From Ferrovibrio sp. (lineage in GTDB: Bacteria > Pseudomonadota > Alphaproteobacteria > Ferrovibrionales > Ferrovibrionaceae): 53,104 bases of DNA. Shown here piece by piece: positions 39,806 to 49,900 of the stretch; positions within the stretch are counted from its first letter, which is position 1, and each line of letters starts with the position of its first letter. The position numbers were made by a program, and so were the translations under genes. Under the pieces are notes generated by a model. That model ran no database searches. It was not told where the DNA came from and was given only the letters and a program-made list of their open reading frames with translations. The stretch covers positions 163,491 to 216,594 of the forward strand of contig NZ_PEKV01000009.1 of NCBI RefSeq assembly GCF_002796975.1. Reading direction: 5' to 3'.

Positions 39806-41848
39806 ATGGGCTGGATTGTCGGAATCGATGTCGGCGGTACTTTCACCGACCTGATCGGCATCGAACCCCAGCTGGGCAAGGTGGCACTGGCGAAGGTGCC
39901 GACTACGCTCGATAACCAGGCCTTCGGCGTGCTCGGCGCGTTGGAGAAGGGCGATATTGCGCTCGCCCAGACCGACACTATCGTGCATGGCACCACGACA
40001 ACCACCAATGCGTTGCTGGAGCGCAAGGTGGCGAAGATCGGGCTTATCACCACGAAAGGCTTCCGTGACAGCCTTGAACTCGGCCGTCGCACCCGGCCGC
40101 AGCCCTATGGCCTGACCGGCCATTTCGAGCCGCTGGTGCCGCGTCAGTGGCGGCTGGAAGTGCCCGAGCGCATGGATGCCGACGGCGATGTGGTCATCGC
40201 GCTGGACGAAGCAGCGGTGCGTGCCGCGGCTGAGCAGCTGAAGGCGGCTGGCTGTGAAGCGCTGGTGATCCATTTCCTGCACAGCTACATCAATCCGAGC
40301 CACGAAAAACGCGCGCTGGAAATCGCGGCCGAGGTCTGGCCGAACGGCTATATCACCGCTGGCCATCAGCTGCTGTCGGAATACCGCGAATACGAACGCG
40401 GCACGACGGCCTGCGTGAATGCATCCGTGCAGCCGGTGCTGCACCGCTATATCGAGCGGCTGAACGGCGAGCTGAAGGGCAAGGGCTTCGGGCGGGATCT
40501 TCTCGTCATGCAGGGCAATGGCGGCACGATTGCGGCCGGCATCGTCGCTGAAGCGGCTGTGAATACCGTGATGTCGGGGCCTGCGTCCGGCGTGATGGCG
40601 GCAGCCTACACCGCGCGCGCCGCCGGCTTGCCCAATGTGATCACCTACGATATGGGCGGCACCTCGTCGGATGTCGGCCTGATCCAGGATGGCGTGCCGC
40701 AGGTCTCGTCGGAACTGGAACTCGAATACGCCATGCCGATTCATGTCCCGATGGTGGATGTGCATACCATCGGTGCCGGCGGCGGTTCGATTGCCTTCAT
40801 CAATGAAGCCGGCATGCTGCAGGTCGGTCCGGAAAGTGCCGGCGCGCGGCCGGGCCCGATCTGCTACGGACGCGGCGGCACGCGCCCGACGATTACCGAC
40901 GCCAACCTGGTGCTCGGCCGTCTCAATCCCGATGGGCTGCTGGCGGTCGACAGCAAGGTATCGCTGCAGGATGTGAAAGACGCCATCGATCGCGATGTCG
41001 GCAAGCCGCTCGGCCTGAAGACCGACGAGGCGGCCGCCGCCATTCTTCGTATTGCCAATGACAAGATGGCTGGCGCGATCCGCATGGTGTCGCTCAGCCG
41101 TGGCCATGATCCGCGCGACTTCGCCCTGTTCGCCTTTGGCGGCGCCGGGCCGCTGCATTCGGCGGCGTTGGCGCGCGAACTCGGCATTCCCAAACTGCTG
41201 ATCCCGGCCCGGCCGGGCATCACCAATGCGCTGGGCTGTGTGGTGGCCGATCTGCGCCATGACTATGTGAAGACCGTCAACAAGCCGCTCTCGGTGCTGG
41301 AAGACGGGCTGGTCGACAAGGTGCTGGCCGAACAGGTCGCCGAGGGCAAGGCGACAATCGAACGCGATGGCGTTGATGTCGACGAGGTGCAGGTGCTGCA
41401 CACCGCCGACATGCAGTTCCAGGGCCAGAGTCATCTGCTCACGGTGGCAGTGAACGATCCGAAGATCGGCCGCGATGCGCTGCAGCAAGCCTTCGAGGAG
41501 GCCTACTGGCAGCGTTTCGAGGTCGAACTGCCCGAGATCCGCGCCGTGCTGGTCAATCTCCATACCGCCGTGATCGGCCGTCGTCCGCAACTGTCGCTGG
41601 ATCGCCTGCTGTCGGCTGAACCCGCGAAGGATGTTGCTGGCGCGAAGAAGGGCAGCCGGAGCGTTTGGTACGAAGCCGGCGGCTGGCAGGACACGCCGGT
41701 CTATGACCGCGAGCGGCTGCCGCGCAATGTCGGTTTTGCCGGTCCGGCCATTCTGGAACAGCTCGACACCACCGTAGTGATCGAACCCGGCAACCAAGTG
41801 AATGTCGATAAGCTCGGCAACCTGATCGTCAGCGTGACAGCGGAGTAA
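39806..41848 (+). CDS. hyuA: Hydantoinase/oxoprolinase subunit A
   Basis: The 680-residue ATPase of the ASKHA fold shows the N-terminal phosphate motif GIDVGGTFTDLIGI, HGTTTTTNALLERK, TYDMGGTSSDVGLI and FAFGGAGPLHS. This family opens lactam rings with ATP hydrolysis (5-oxoprolinase, N-methylhydantoinase) or carboxylates ketones (acetone carboxylase). With subunit B at 41853-43568 it most resembles the hydantoinase/oxoprolinase branch. In this operon it is likely the ring-opening amidase for a saturated lactam intermediate. Confidence 0.9.
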   Translation: MGWIVGIDVGGTFTDLIGIEPQLGKVALAKVPTTLDNQAFGVLGALEKGDIALAQTDTIVHGTTTTTNALLERKVAKIGLITTKGFRDSLELGRRTRPQPYGLTGHFEPLVPRQWRLEVPERMDADGDVVIALDEAAVRAAAEQLKAAGCEALVIHFLHSYINPSHEKRALEIAAEVWPNGYITAGHQLLSEYREYERGTTACVNASVQPVLHRYIERLNGELKGKGFGRDLLVMQGNGGTIAAGIVAEAAVNTVMSGPASGVMAAAYTARAAGLPNVITYDMGGTSSDVGLIQDGVPQVSSELELEYAMPIHVPMVDVHTIGAGGGSIAFINEAGMLQVGPESAGARPGPICYGRGGTRPTITDANLVLGRLNPDGLLAVDSKVSLQDVKDAIDRDVGKPLGLKTDEAAAAILRIANDKMAGAIRMVSLSRGHDPRDFALFAFGGAGPLHSAALARELGIPKLLIPARPGITNALGCVVADLRHDYVKTVNKPLSVLEDGLVDKVLAEQVAEGKATIERDGVDVDEVQVLHTADMQFQGQSHLLTVAVNDPKIGRDALQQAFEEAYWQRFEVELPEIRAVLVNLHTAVIGRRPQLSLDRLLSAEPAKDVAGAKKGSRSVWYEAGGWQDTPVYDRERLPRNVGFAGPAILEQLDTTVVIEPGNQVNVDKLGNLIVSVTAE

Positions 41849-41852
41849 GACG

Positions 41853-43568
41853 ATGACAAAGAAGCCCATCGACCCTGTCACCCTCGTTGTCATCCAGAAC
41901 GGCCTGCAGCAGGTCTGCAATGAGATGGACCTGGCCTTCTGTCGCGCCGCCTTTTCGCCGGTGATCTCGGAGGCACTCGACCGCTCCGACGGCATCTATC
42001 ATGGCGAGACCGGCGAACTGATTGCACAGGGCGAACTTGGCTTGCCGGTTTTTGTCGGCACTATGCAGTTCTCGACGCAGGCCGTGATCGAACGTGCGCA
42101 CAAGACGCCCTTGCTAGCGCCGAAGCCCGGCGATGTCTATATCGTCAACGATCCCTATCTGGGCGGCACCCATCTGATGGATGTGCGCTTCGTGAAGCCC
42201 TTCTTCTACAAGGGCAAGCTGTTTTCCTGGCTGTCTAATACCGGGCATTGGCCAGATATCGGCGGCATGGTGCCGGGCGGCTTCTCGGCCAATGCCACCG
42301 AAGTAGAGCAGGAGGGTCTGCGCCTGCCGCCGGTGAAGCTCTACAAGGAAGGCAAGCTGGACGAGGAAATCCTCTCCATCATCCTGAGCAATATCCGCAT
42401 CGCCGACCAGCGCATCGGTGACATCAAGGCCCAGGCGGCAGCGCTGACCATCGGGGAGAAGCGGCTGACCGCCTTGCTGGATCGCTACAGCGCCGATGTG
42501 GTGGAGCAGGCCATCGAGGAGCTGAAGCAGCGCGCCAGCCAGCAGATGCGCGCCCGCATCCGCACCATTCCCGATGGCGTCTATCTCGGTGAGGCCATCG
42601 TCGATTCCGATGGTGTGGTGGATGAGCCACTGGTCATCAAGATGAAGGTGACCAAGGCTGGCGAGGAAATGCATTTCGATATGACGGGTTCCAGCCCGCC
42701 ATGCAAAGGCCCGATGAACAGCGTGATCGCGACAACCTATTCGTCGATCTACCTGGCCGTGAAGCATATATTCCCGGATGTACCGATCAATGCCGGTACG
42801 TTTGAGCCCCTGAAGGTGCTCGATCCGCATGGCACATTCCTGTATGCGAAGTATCCGCGCCCGGTTTCGGGCTGTGCTGCCGAAGTCAGTCAGCGCATCG
42901 CCGAGGCGGTGTTCAATGCATTGGTGCAGGCGATGCCCGACCGGCTGTTCGCCGCGCCGGCCGGCACGTCGGGCAATCTGGCGCTCGGCGGCTACGATCC
43001 CAAGCGCGACCGCAGTTATGTGATGTATGTGATCTCCGGTGGCGGCTATGGCGGCTGGCATGGCGGCGATGGCATCAGCAACGGCTGCTCGACCATCGGT
43101 ATTTCCAAGACCACGCCGATCGAGGTGATGGAACAGTATTATCCGGTGCTGTTCGAGGAATACTCGCTGCACGAAGGTTCCGGCGGCGCCGGAGAGCATC
43201 GCGGCGGTTTTGGTGTGAACTACACGATCCGTTTGCGCCGGGGCGAGGCGCGCGCCTCGATGGTGATGGACCATGGCCGCAGCGGTCCGCGCGGCGTGCT
43301 GGGCGGCGAGGACGGCGGCCTCAATACCGTGCGGGTCGAAACCGCGAGGGGCAGTTACGTGCCGCCGCATCTGTCCAAGGACCAGGATATCGAGATCGCG
43401 GTGGGCGATCGCCTGCATGTCTCGACTCCCGGCGGCGGTGGCTATGGTGATCCGGCCCGGCGCGATCCGGCCGATGTGGCCCGCGACCTCGAACGCGGTT
43501 ACTACACGGCCGAGCAGATCAAGGCGCGATTTGGTGTTGTCCCATCGGTGAAATCCGCCGCCGAATAG
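41853..43568 (+). CDS. hyuB: Hydantoinase/oxoprolinase subunit B
   Basis: The 571-residue product has the HyuB core: DPVTLVVIQNGLQQVCNEMDLAFCRAAFSPVISE, DVYIVNDPYLGGTHLMDVRFVKPFF, ANATEVEQEGLRLPP and the C-terminal Gly-rich HEGSGGAGEHRGGFGVNYTI and STPGGGGYGDP. It couples with HyuA, starting 4 bases after its stop. Together they give ATP-dependent lactam hydrolysis. Length is typical. Confidence 0.9.
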   Translation: MTKKPIDPVTLVVIQNGLQQVCNEMDLAFCRAAFSPVISEALDRSDGIYHGETGELIAQGELGLPVFVGTMQFSTQAVIERAHKTPLLAPKPGDVYIVNDPYLGGTHLMDVRFVKPFFYKGKLFSWLSNTGHWPDIGGMVPGGFSANATEVEQEGLRLPPVKLYKEGKLDEEILSIILSNIRIADQRIGDIKAQAAALTIGEKRLTALLDRYSADVVEQAIEELKQRASQQMRARIRTIPDGVYLGEAIVDSDGVVDEPLVIKMKVTKAGEEMHFDMTGSSPPCKGPMNSVIATTYSSIYLAVKHIFPDVPINAGTFEPLKVLDPHGTFLYAKYPRPVSGCAAEVSQRIAEAVFNALVQAMPDRLFAAPAGTSGNLALGGYDPKRDRSYVMYVISGGGYGGWHGGDGISNGCSTIGISKTTPIEVMEQYYPVLFEEYSLHEGSGGAGEHRGGFGVNYTIRLRRGEARASMVMDHGRSGPRGVLGGEDGGLNTVRVETARGSYVPPHLSKDQDIEIAVGDRLHVSTPGGGGYGDPARRDPADVARDLERGYYTAEQIKARFGVVPSVKSAAE

Positions 43569-43584
43569 CGTTACACTCCAGCCC

Positions 43585-44373
43585 ATGTTGGCAGAGATGC
43601 TGGTATGGGTGGGAACACAGGCGAGTAAACCGGCGCGGCAGCTGGGTTATGCCCGCGCCGCCGTCAGCCTGTGGTCGCGCCGCCGCCGCTGGACCCGCGA
43701 ATGGGCCGAGCATGAAGCCAATACCCGCGATTTTGCGCTGAAGACGGCGGACGCCTGTCGTCACCTCGATACAGTCTGGCTGCTGGGTGGCGGCACGCTG
43801 TCCGACCTGCCGCTCGCTGAGCTGAGCGGATTGTTCAAACGCGTGCTGGTCTTCGATATCGCCTGGCTGCCGCAGGCGCGCGCTTTGGCCCGGCGCTGGC
43901 CGAACGTGGAATTGCGGCTCGCCGATGTTTCTGGCGTGGTGCTGCCGCTGTCGGAATGGCGGCTCGGTATGCCGCTGCCGATCCCGACTGCCGAGGCGAT
44001 GAAGGAACTCGATCCGGTGCCACCCGATTGTGTGCTGTCGCTCAACCTGTTGTCGCAGCTGCCGCTGCTGCCGATGGAATATGTGCAGCGCCAGGGCATG
44101 ACGATGCAGTCAGCGGAAACGTTCGGTCGTGCCATTCTGCAGGCGCATCTGCAGGGTCTGCAGGATTTTACCTGTCCGGTCGGGCTGACTGCCGATGCGC
44201 GCCGTATCTGGCGCAGCCGGGCGGGAGAGATTGTACTGAGCGAAAGCGCGGTGCTGGGCGTGAAGCTGCCGGCACCGGAAAAAACCTGGCACTGGCCGGT
44301 GGCGCCGCGCGGCGAGATCGATAACGAGACCGGACTGGAGATCACGGTGGAAGCGTCGCGGCTGAATGCCTAG
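43585..44373 (+). CDS. Uncharacterised protein with degenerate methyltransferase-like fold
   Basis: The 262-residue protein is unrecognised. A Rossmann-like centre reads VWLLGGGTLSDLPLAEL, VLVFDIAWLPQARALARRWPNVELRLADVSGV, resembling motifs I to III of a class I methyltransferase with the acidic ribose residue in FDIAW. A canonical GxGxG is missing. The N-terminus is basic and Arg-rich (WSRRRRWTREW). It starts 16 bases after hyuB, so it may be the last operon gene, but its end overlaps a convergent gene by 4 bases. No function is assigned. Confidence 0.7.
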   Translation: MLAEMLVWVGTQASKPARQLGYARAAVSLWSRRRRWTREWAEHEANTRDFALKTADACRHLDTVWLLGGGTLSDLPLAELSGLFKRVLVFDIAWLPQARALARRWPNVELRLADVSGVVLPLSEWRLGMPLPIPTAEAMKELDPVPPDCVLSLNLLSQLPLLPMEYVQRQGMTMQSAETFGRAILQAHLQGLQDFTCPVGLTADARRIWRSRAGEIVLSESAVLGVKLPAPEKTWHWPVAPRGEIDNETGLEITVEASRLNA

Positions 44374-44870
44374 CTGGTCTTTTTCACCAGATGAACAGAT
44401 TCGATGACGAAGCCGCGTTCAGGCGGGAATTTGCGCATGATGGTGCGGCGTACTTCGTCTTCGCCGGCGCCGTTCAGTTCGACGTAATTGATCTCGCCCC
44501 ATTTGTCGTCGAGCTGGCGGTGCTTCTCGCCCATCATATGGGCGCGGCGCACTTCTGAATTGTAGATGCCGATACTGAAGGTCTTGGTATTGGTCTCCTG
44601 CGCTACAGCTTCGCTCGCCAGCTTTTCCAGCTTGGTGACCTGGGCTTCCAGTTCGAGTTTCTGCTTGGTCAGTTCGGCGATTTTCTGCTGGGCATTTTTG
44701 GACAGCTTCTCCAGCTCGTCCATGCGCTGGCCACGTCGCACCACTTCGGCCGAACTCCACTCATAGGCACTAACCTGCCTTTTGTGCTGCGCGATCAGCT
44801 GCAGCACAATAAAGGTGGCGCCGGGCACGCCAATCAGCATCGCCCCCATGATCAGCCAGAAGCTACCCAT
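44370..44870 (-). CDS. Membrane-anchored coiled-coil protein of unknown function
   Basis: The 166-residue protein has an N-terminal membrane anchor (WLIMGAMLIGVPGATFIVLQLIA, residues about 5-27), a charged coiled coil (RMDELEKLSKNAQQKIAELTKQKLELEAQVTKLEKLASEAV, about 49-89) and a C-terminal domain (VRRAHMMGEKHRQLDDKWGEINYVELNGAGEDEVRRTIMRKFPPERGFVIESVHLV). The anchor places the bulk on the cytoplasmic side by the positive-inside rule, but this is weak. No family recognised. It runs convergent to the preceding gene. Confidence 0.72.
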   Translation of the reverse strand: MGSFWLIMGAMLIGVPGATFIVLQLIAQHKRQVSAYEWSSAEVVRRGQRMDELEKLSKNAQQKIAELTKQKLELEAQVTKLEKLASEAVAQETNTKTFSIGIYNSEVRRAHMMGEKHRQLDDKWGEINYVELNGAGEDEVRRTIMRKFPPERGFVIESVHLVKKTS

Positions 44871-44975
44871 AAGCTTCTCTTAGCGGACCGCTGATTTTCG
44901 TACAAGATACTGAAATAGCGGCCAAAGTCCGTAACCCGCAAAACCGTGGCGGGTGCCGCGACGGTATGTTAACGG

Positions 44976-45005
44976 CTTGACCCCGCCGGGCAGGGCGGTT
45001 AATAA
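44976..45005 (+). promoter_or_regulatory. Probable promoter of tRNA-His
   Basis: CTTGAC (44976-44981) followed by a 17-base spacer and TTAATA (44999-45004). CTTGAC is the common alphaproteobacterial -35 form. The predicted start is near 45011, a few bases before the tRNA. The -10 match is weak. Confidence 0.4.
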
Positions 45006-45018
45006 GCGGCTTCCTGTG

Positions 45019-45095
45019 GCGGGGGTAGCTCAGTTGGTTAGAGCACCAGATTGTGGCTCTGGGGGTCGCGGGTTCAAGTCCCGTTCCTCGCCCCA
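45019..45095 (+). tRNA. tRNA-His (anticodon GTG)
   Basis: A full cloverleaf is present. The acceptor stem 45019-45025 pairs with 45085-45091 with G-U wobbles. The anticodon loop TTGTGGC has GTG at 45053-45055, and the T arm is GCGGG-TTCAAGT-CCCGT (45068-45084). The discriminator is C (45092), and CCA is encoded at 45093-45095. A G at 45018 can act as the G-1 specific to tRNA-His, pairing with C73. Confidence 0.95.
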
Positions 45096-45101
45096 AATTC
45101 T

Positions 45102-45145
45102 AAAGGCCGGTCAATAGCTTAGCTGTTGGCTGGCCTTTTCCTTTT
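45102..45145 (+). terminator. Rho-independent terminator of tRNA-His
   Basis: AAAGGCCGGTCAA (45102-45114) pairs with TTGGCTGGCCTTT (45126-45138), a 13-bp stem with two G-U pairs and an 11-base loop, followed by a T-rich tail (TTCCTTTTC). It sits 7 bases after the tRNA and 12 bases before the convergent acyl-CoA synthetase stop. Confidence 0.75.
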
Positions 45146-45156
45146 CAGGCTCTGGT

Positions 45157-46758
45157 TCACGCCGCCGGCAATCGCTCGCGCAGCACCCGTTTCAGCAGCT
45201 TGCCATTGGCATTCCGGGGCAGTGGTTCATCCAGCAGGGTGAAGGTCTCAGGCACCTTGTAGTCGGCCAGCCGCCCGGCGCAGAAGTCTTTCAGATCCGA
45301 CTCGGTGACCGCACTATCCCTGCGGGCGACAAAAGCATGCACCCGCTCGCCCAGCACCGGGCAGGGGCGGGCGATGATGGCGCTTTCCAGCACGCCCGCA
45401 TGGTGGCTCAGCACATTTTCCACCTCGACCGAGAAGACCTTGTAGCCGCCGCGGTTGATCATGTCCTTCACGCGGTCGAAGACGCGCACGAAGCCATCGG
45501 CATCGATCGAGCCGATATCGCCCGAATGCCAGAAACCGGCGGTGAATTCACGCGCCGTGGCGTCGGGGTTGTTCCAGTAGCCCGGCACCACCATAGGTCC
45601 GCGGATCCAGATCTCGCCGGTTTCGCCGCGTGGGACTTCGCGGCCCCCGGCATCCACGACAATCACCTCGGCGCAGGGCGCTTCCAGCCCCACGCTGTCG
45701 GAATGCGATGCGCTTTTCTCGGGCGGCAGCATCGTGGTGGGCGAGGTGGTCTCGGTGGCGCCATAGGCGTTCATCAGGCCGAGCTGCGGCAGCTTCTGCG
45801 CCAGCGCGGCAATCGTGGCCTGCGGCATCGGCGCACCGCCATAGCCGCCGACGCGCCAGCTCGACAGATCATGCAGGTCGAAATCCGGCTGCAGCAGGCA
45901 GAGATTGTACATCGCCGGCACCATGATGGTGTGCGTCAGCCTTTCACGTGCTGCCAGCGGCAGGAACTCGCGTGCCTTGAATTCCGGCACCATGATCACC
46001 GCGCCGCCGCCCTGCCAGGCGGTGACGATGATGGCGATCAGTCCGGTGACATGGCTGGCCGGCACCGCCAGCAGCGAACGGTCGGCCGGCGTCAGTCCCA
46101 TGCAATACTGAAAATGCAGCGCGGAATGCACGATGTTGAAATGTGCCAGCATCGCGCCTTTCGGCCGGCCGGTGGTGCCGGAGGTATAGAGGATGACGGC
46201 GGTGTTTTCCTCGGCCGGATCTGCTGCGGCCGGTATGCCGTCATCCTTCTGCAGAACGGCGAAAGGCTGCGATCCCACACCATCACCGCCGATTGCAAAG
46301 CGATGTCGCAACTTCGGCAGCTCCGCACTGGCTGGCAGACGGTCGGTCAGATCTGCTTCATGCACCAGCAAAGCGGCGCCGCAATGATCGAGGATGTACG
46401 CGATCTCCGGCGTCTGCAGCCGCGTACCAAGCGGCACGCAGATCGCGCCGATATGCAGACAGGCGAGCAGGGTGGTGACGAACTCGACGCGGTTGCCCAG
46501 CAGCATGCCGACGCGGTCACCGGCTTTGATCCCGGCCGCGAGGAGCCCGGCGGCAACACGATCCGATTCCGCCGCCAGTTGCCGATAGGTCAGGCGGATG
46601 TCGCCGGCGACCAACGCCTCGTTGTCGGGATGACGGGCGAGGGTGGCGGTGAAGATGCCGTAGGTGTGGCTCGGCCGGTCGGCAAAGCAGCGCACCACCC
46701 GGTCGTCGAAATGCGCCTCGCTGCGGATCGGAATTGACGAACCAAGATCCCAGGCCAT
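45157..46758 (-). CDS. Acyl-CoA synthetase (AMP-forming, long/medium-chain type)
   Basis: The 533-residue ANL enzyme has the phosphate loop LYTSGTTGRPKGAM, NAYGATETTSP, GEIWIRGPMVVPGYWNNPDAT, FWHSGDIGSIDADGFVRVFDRVKDMINRGGYKVFSVEVE and the catalytic lysine in LPRNANGKLLKR. It activates a carboxylic acid to its CoA ester. The start at 46758 (MAWDLGSSIP) has GGGAGGAAC upstream; an upstream ATG at 46797 is poor. It is divergent from putA with a 160-base gap. Substrate unknown; a fatty or aromatic acid. Confidence 0.85.
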   Translation of the reverse strand: MAWDLGSSIPIRSEAHFDDRVVRCFADRPSHTYGIFTATLARHPDNEALVAGDIRLTYRQLAAESDRVAAGLLAAGIKAGDRVGMLLGNRVEFVTTLLACLHIGAICVPLGTRLQTPEIAYILDHCGAALLVHEADLTDRLPASAELPKLRHRFAIGGDGVGSQPFAVLQKDDGIPAAADPAEENTAVILYTSGTTGRPKGAMLAHFNIVHSALHFQYCMGLTPADRSLLAVPASHVTGLIAIIVTAWQGGGAVIMVPEFKAREFLPLAARERLTHTIMVPAMYNLCLLQPDFDLHDLSSWRVGGYGGAPMPQATIAALAQKLPQLGLMNAYGATETTSPTTMLPPEKSASHSDSVGLEAPCAEVIVVDAGGREVPRGETGEIWIRGPMVVPGYWNNPDATAREFTAGFWHSGDIGSIDADGFVRVFDRVKDMINRGGYKVFSVEVENVLSHHAGVLESAIIARPCPVLGERVHAFVARRDSAVTESDLKDFCAGRLADYKVPETFTLLDEPLPRNANGKLLKRVLRERLPAA

Positions 46759-46816
46759 GCCAGATGTTCCTCCCGTTACGGTCAATATTCGAACCATCCT
46801 CCATGAGTATCAAGGT

Positions 46817-46826
46817 CTTAATTAAG
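46817..46826. promoter_or_regulatory. CTTAATTAAG palindrome in the divergent promoter of acyl-CoA synthetase and putA
   Basis: A perfect 10-bp palindrome in a 160-base divergent gap, 93 bases before the putA start. A TTGACT (46842-46847) is a possible putA -35. PutA with an RHH domain represses its own gene in relatives; a PutA or other operator here is plausible but not shown. Confidence 0.3.
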
Positions 46827-46918
46827 GTTGTGCCTTTCGGATTGACTTGGTTGCGCTTATCTGGAAATTCTGAGGTTAGGCGGGTTGCGCCGGTGCCGTG
46901 AGTCGCAGGAACCCAGAC

Positions 46919-49900
46919 ATGGCCGTCACCACCATCGGCGTGAAGATCGACGAAGACCTCAAGGCCCGGCTGAAACGTGCCGCCGACGGCATCGGGCGTT
47001 CGCCGCACTGGCTGATCAAGCAGAGCATCTTCTCCGTGCTGGAGCGCGTCGAGCGCGGCGAGGCACTGAACGAACTGCTCGCCCCGGCCATCGACGTAAC
47101 GGACGTGCCGTCCGCGCCCGATACACCGCTTCCGCCGTTTCTGGAGTTTGCCCAGACGGTGCAGCCACAGAGCGTGTTGCGGGCAAAGATCACCGCCGCC
47201 TATCGCCGGCCCGAAACCGAATGCCTGCCGCTGCTGATTGCCGAGGCCACGCTGCCCAAACCGGTGACGACGGAGGCGCGCGACCTGGCGCGGAAACTCG
47301 TCGAGGCATTGCGGGATAAAAGCCAGTCGGGTGGCGTCGAGGGGCTGATCCACGAATATTCGCTGTCCAGCCAGGAAGGCGTGGCGCTGATGTGCCTGGC
47401 CGAGGCATTGCTGCGCATCCCCGACCGGGCCACGCGCGACGCGCTGATCCGCGACAAGATCGGCGATGGCGACTGGGAGGCGCATCTCGGCCACAGCCCG
47501 TCGCTGTTCGTCAATGCCGCCACCTGGGGATTGCTGATCACCGGTCGTCTGACCAGCACCAGCAGCGGCAAGTCGCTGTCTACTTCGCTGACCAGGCTGA
47601 TCGCGCGCGGCGGCGAGCCGCTGATTCGCAAGGGCGTCGATATCGCCATGCGTATGATGGGCGAGCAGTTCGTCACCGGCCAGACGATTGCTGAGGCGCT
47701 GGCCAACAGCCGGCAGTGGGAAGCGCAAGGCTTCCGCTATTCCTACGACATGCTGGGCGAGGCGGCGGCGACGGCCACCGATGCGCAGCGCTATTACGTC
47801 GATTACGAACAGGCGATCCACGCCATAGGCAAGGCGGCGGCCAAGCGCGGCATCTACGACGGGCCGGGCATCTCGGTCAAACTTTCGGCGCTGCATCCGC
47901 GCTACAACCGCGCCAATCTGGAGCGCGTGAAGGCCGAGCTGCTGCCGCGCCTCAAGACACTGACGCTACTGGCGCGGCGCTACGATATCGGCCTCAATAT
48001 CGATGCCGAGGAGGCCGATCGCCTCGAAATCTCACTCGACCTGCTGGAAAGCCTCTGCTTCGATCCTGAACTGGCCGGCTGGAACGGTATCGGTTTCGTG
48101 GTGCAGGCATACCAGAAGCGCGCGCCCTTCGTGATCGAATGGCTGATCGACCTAGCGCGACGCAGCGGCCATCGCATCATGGTGCGGCTGGTGAAGGGCG
48201 CCTACTGGGACAGCGAGATCAAACGCGCACAGGTCGATGGCCTCGAAGGCTTCCCGGTCTATACGCGCAAGATCCATACCGACGTGTCGTATCTCGCCTG
48301 CGCCCGCAAGTTGCTGGCCGCGCCCGATGCGGTCTTTCCGCAATTCGCCACGCATAACGCGCAGACACTGGCGACGATCCATGCGATGGCTGGCGCGAAT
48401 TACTATCCCGGACAGTATGAATTCCAGTGCCTGCATGGCATGGGCGAGCCGCTTTATGAGGAAGTGGTTGGCCGCGAAAAACTCAATCGACCGTGCCGCA
48501 TTTATGCGCCGGTCGGTACGCATGAAACCCTGCTGGCCTATCTGGTGCGCCGCCTGCTCGAGAACGGCGCCAACACCTCTTTCGTCAACCAGATCGCCGA
48601 CAAGGACGTCGCGCTCGACCGCCTGATCGCCGATCCGGTCGAGTCGGCAAAGGCGATACAGCCGCTTGGCGCATCGCATCCGAAAATCGCGCAGCCGCGT
48701 GACATCCTCGGCGAGCGTCGCAATTCTTCCGGCATCGATCTTTCGAACGAACAGCAGCTCGCCTCGCTGTCGGCCGCCTTGCTTTCCAGCGCGGACCGAC
48801 CGTGGCGCGCCATGCCGCTGCTGGCAGACGGGCCTGCAGACGGCGAGGGCGTCGCGCTGCGCAATCCGGCCAACCGCAACGACATCGTCGGCAAGGTAAC
48901 CGAAGCCACGCCCGCACAGGCTGGGCGTGCCGTCGATCATGCTGTCGCTGCGGCGCCGATCTGGCAGTCGACGCCGCCGGCCGAGCGCGCACAATGTCTC
49001 CTGCGCGCCGCCGATTTGCTGGAAAGCCGCATGCCGCTGTTGTTGGGCCTGATCGTGCGCGAGGCCGGCAAGTCGCTGCCGAATGCCATCGGCGAGGTGC
49101 GGGAGGCGGTGGATTTCCTGCGCTACTACGCCGCCGAAATCGAAGGCTACTCCAGCGACACGCATCGCCCGCTCGGGGCCATCGTCTGCATCAGCCCGTG
49201 GAATTTTCCGCTGGCGATTTTCACCGGCCAAGTGGCAGCGGCGCTGGCCGCCGGCAACGTCGTGCTGGCCAAGCCGGCCGAAGAAACCCCGCTGATCGCC
49301 GCGCAGGCCGTGCAGATCCTGCATGAAGCCGGTGTGCCGATGGGCGCAGTGCAGCTTTTGCCTGGTGACGGCCGCATCGGCGCGGCACTGGTGGGCGACC
49401 CGCGCATTCGCGGCGTGATGTTCACCGGCTCCACCGAAGTGGCGCGTCTGATCCAGAAGCAGCTCGCCAATCGCCTGCTGCCGGACGGTCGCCCGGTGCC
49501 GCTGATCGCCGAAACCGGTGGGCTGAATGCGATGATCGTCGATTCCTCGGCTTTGCCCGAACAGGTGGTGGCCGATGTGCTGGCCTCCGCCTTTGACTCG
49601 GCCGGTCAGCGCTGCTCGGCGCTCCGCGTCCTCTGCATTCAGGAAGACGTTGCCGACCGCATGCTCACCATGCTCAAGGGTGGCCTGGCAGAATTGTCGA
49701 TGGGGTCGCCGGATCGTTTGTCGGTAGACGTAGGCCCGGTGATCACGCCGGCGGCGCAGCAGACTATTCTCACGCATATCGAGGCGATGCGCGCGAAGAA
49801 ATGCCGTACCGAACAGCTGCCACTGCCGGCCTCGGCGCGGCATGGAACATTTGTGTCGCCGACCATTATCGAACTGGCGAAACTGTCGGATCTCAAGGCC

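Noticed and set aside
39731..41995. Minus-strand open frame of 754 codons opposite hyuA
   Set aside because: It is antisense to a clear HyuA with no recognisable domain; a shadow of codon usage.
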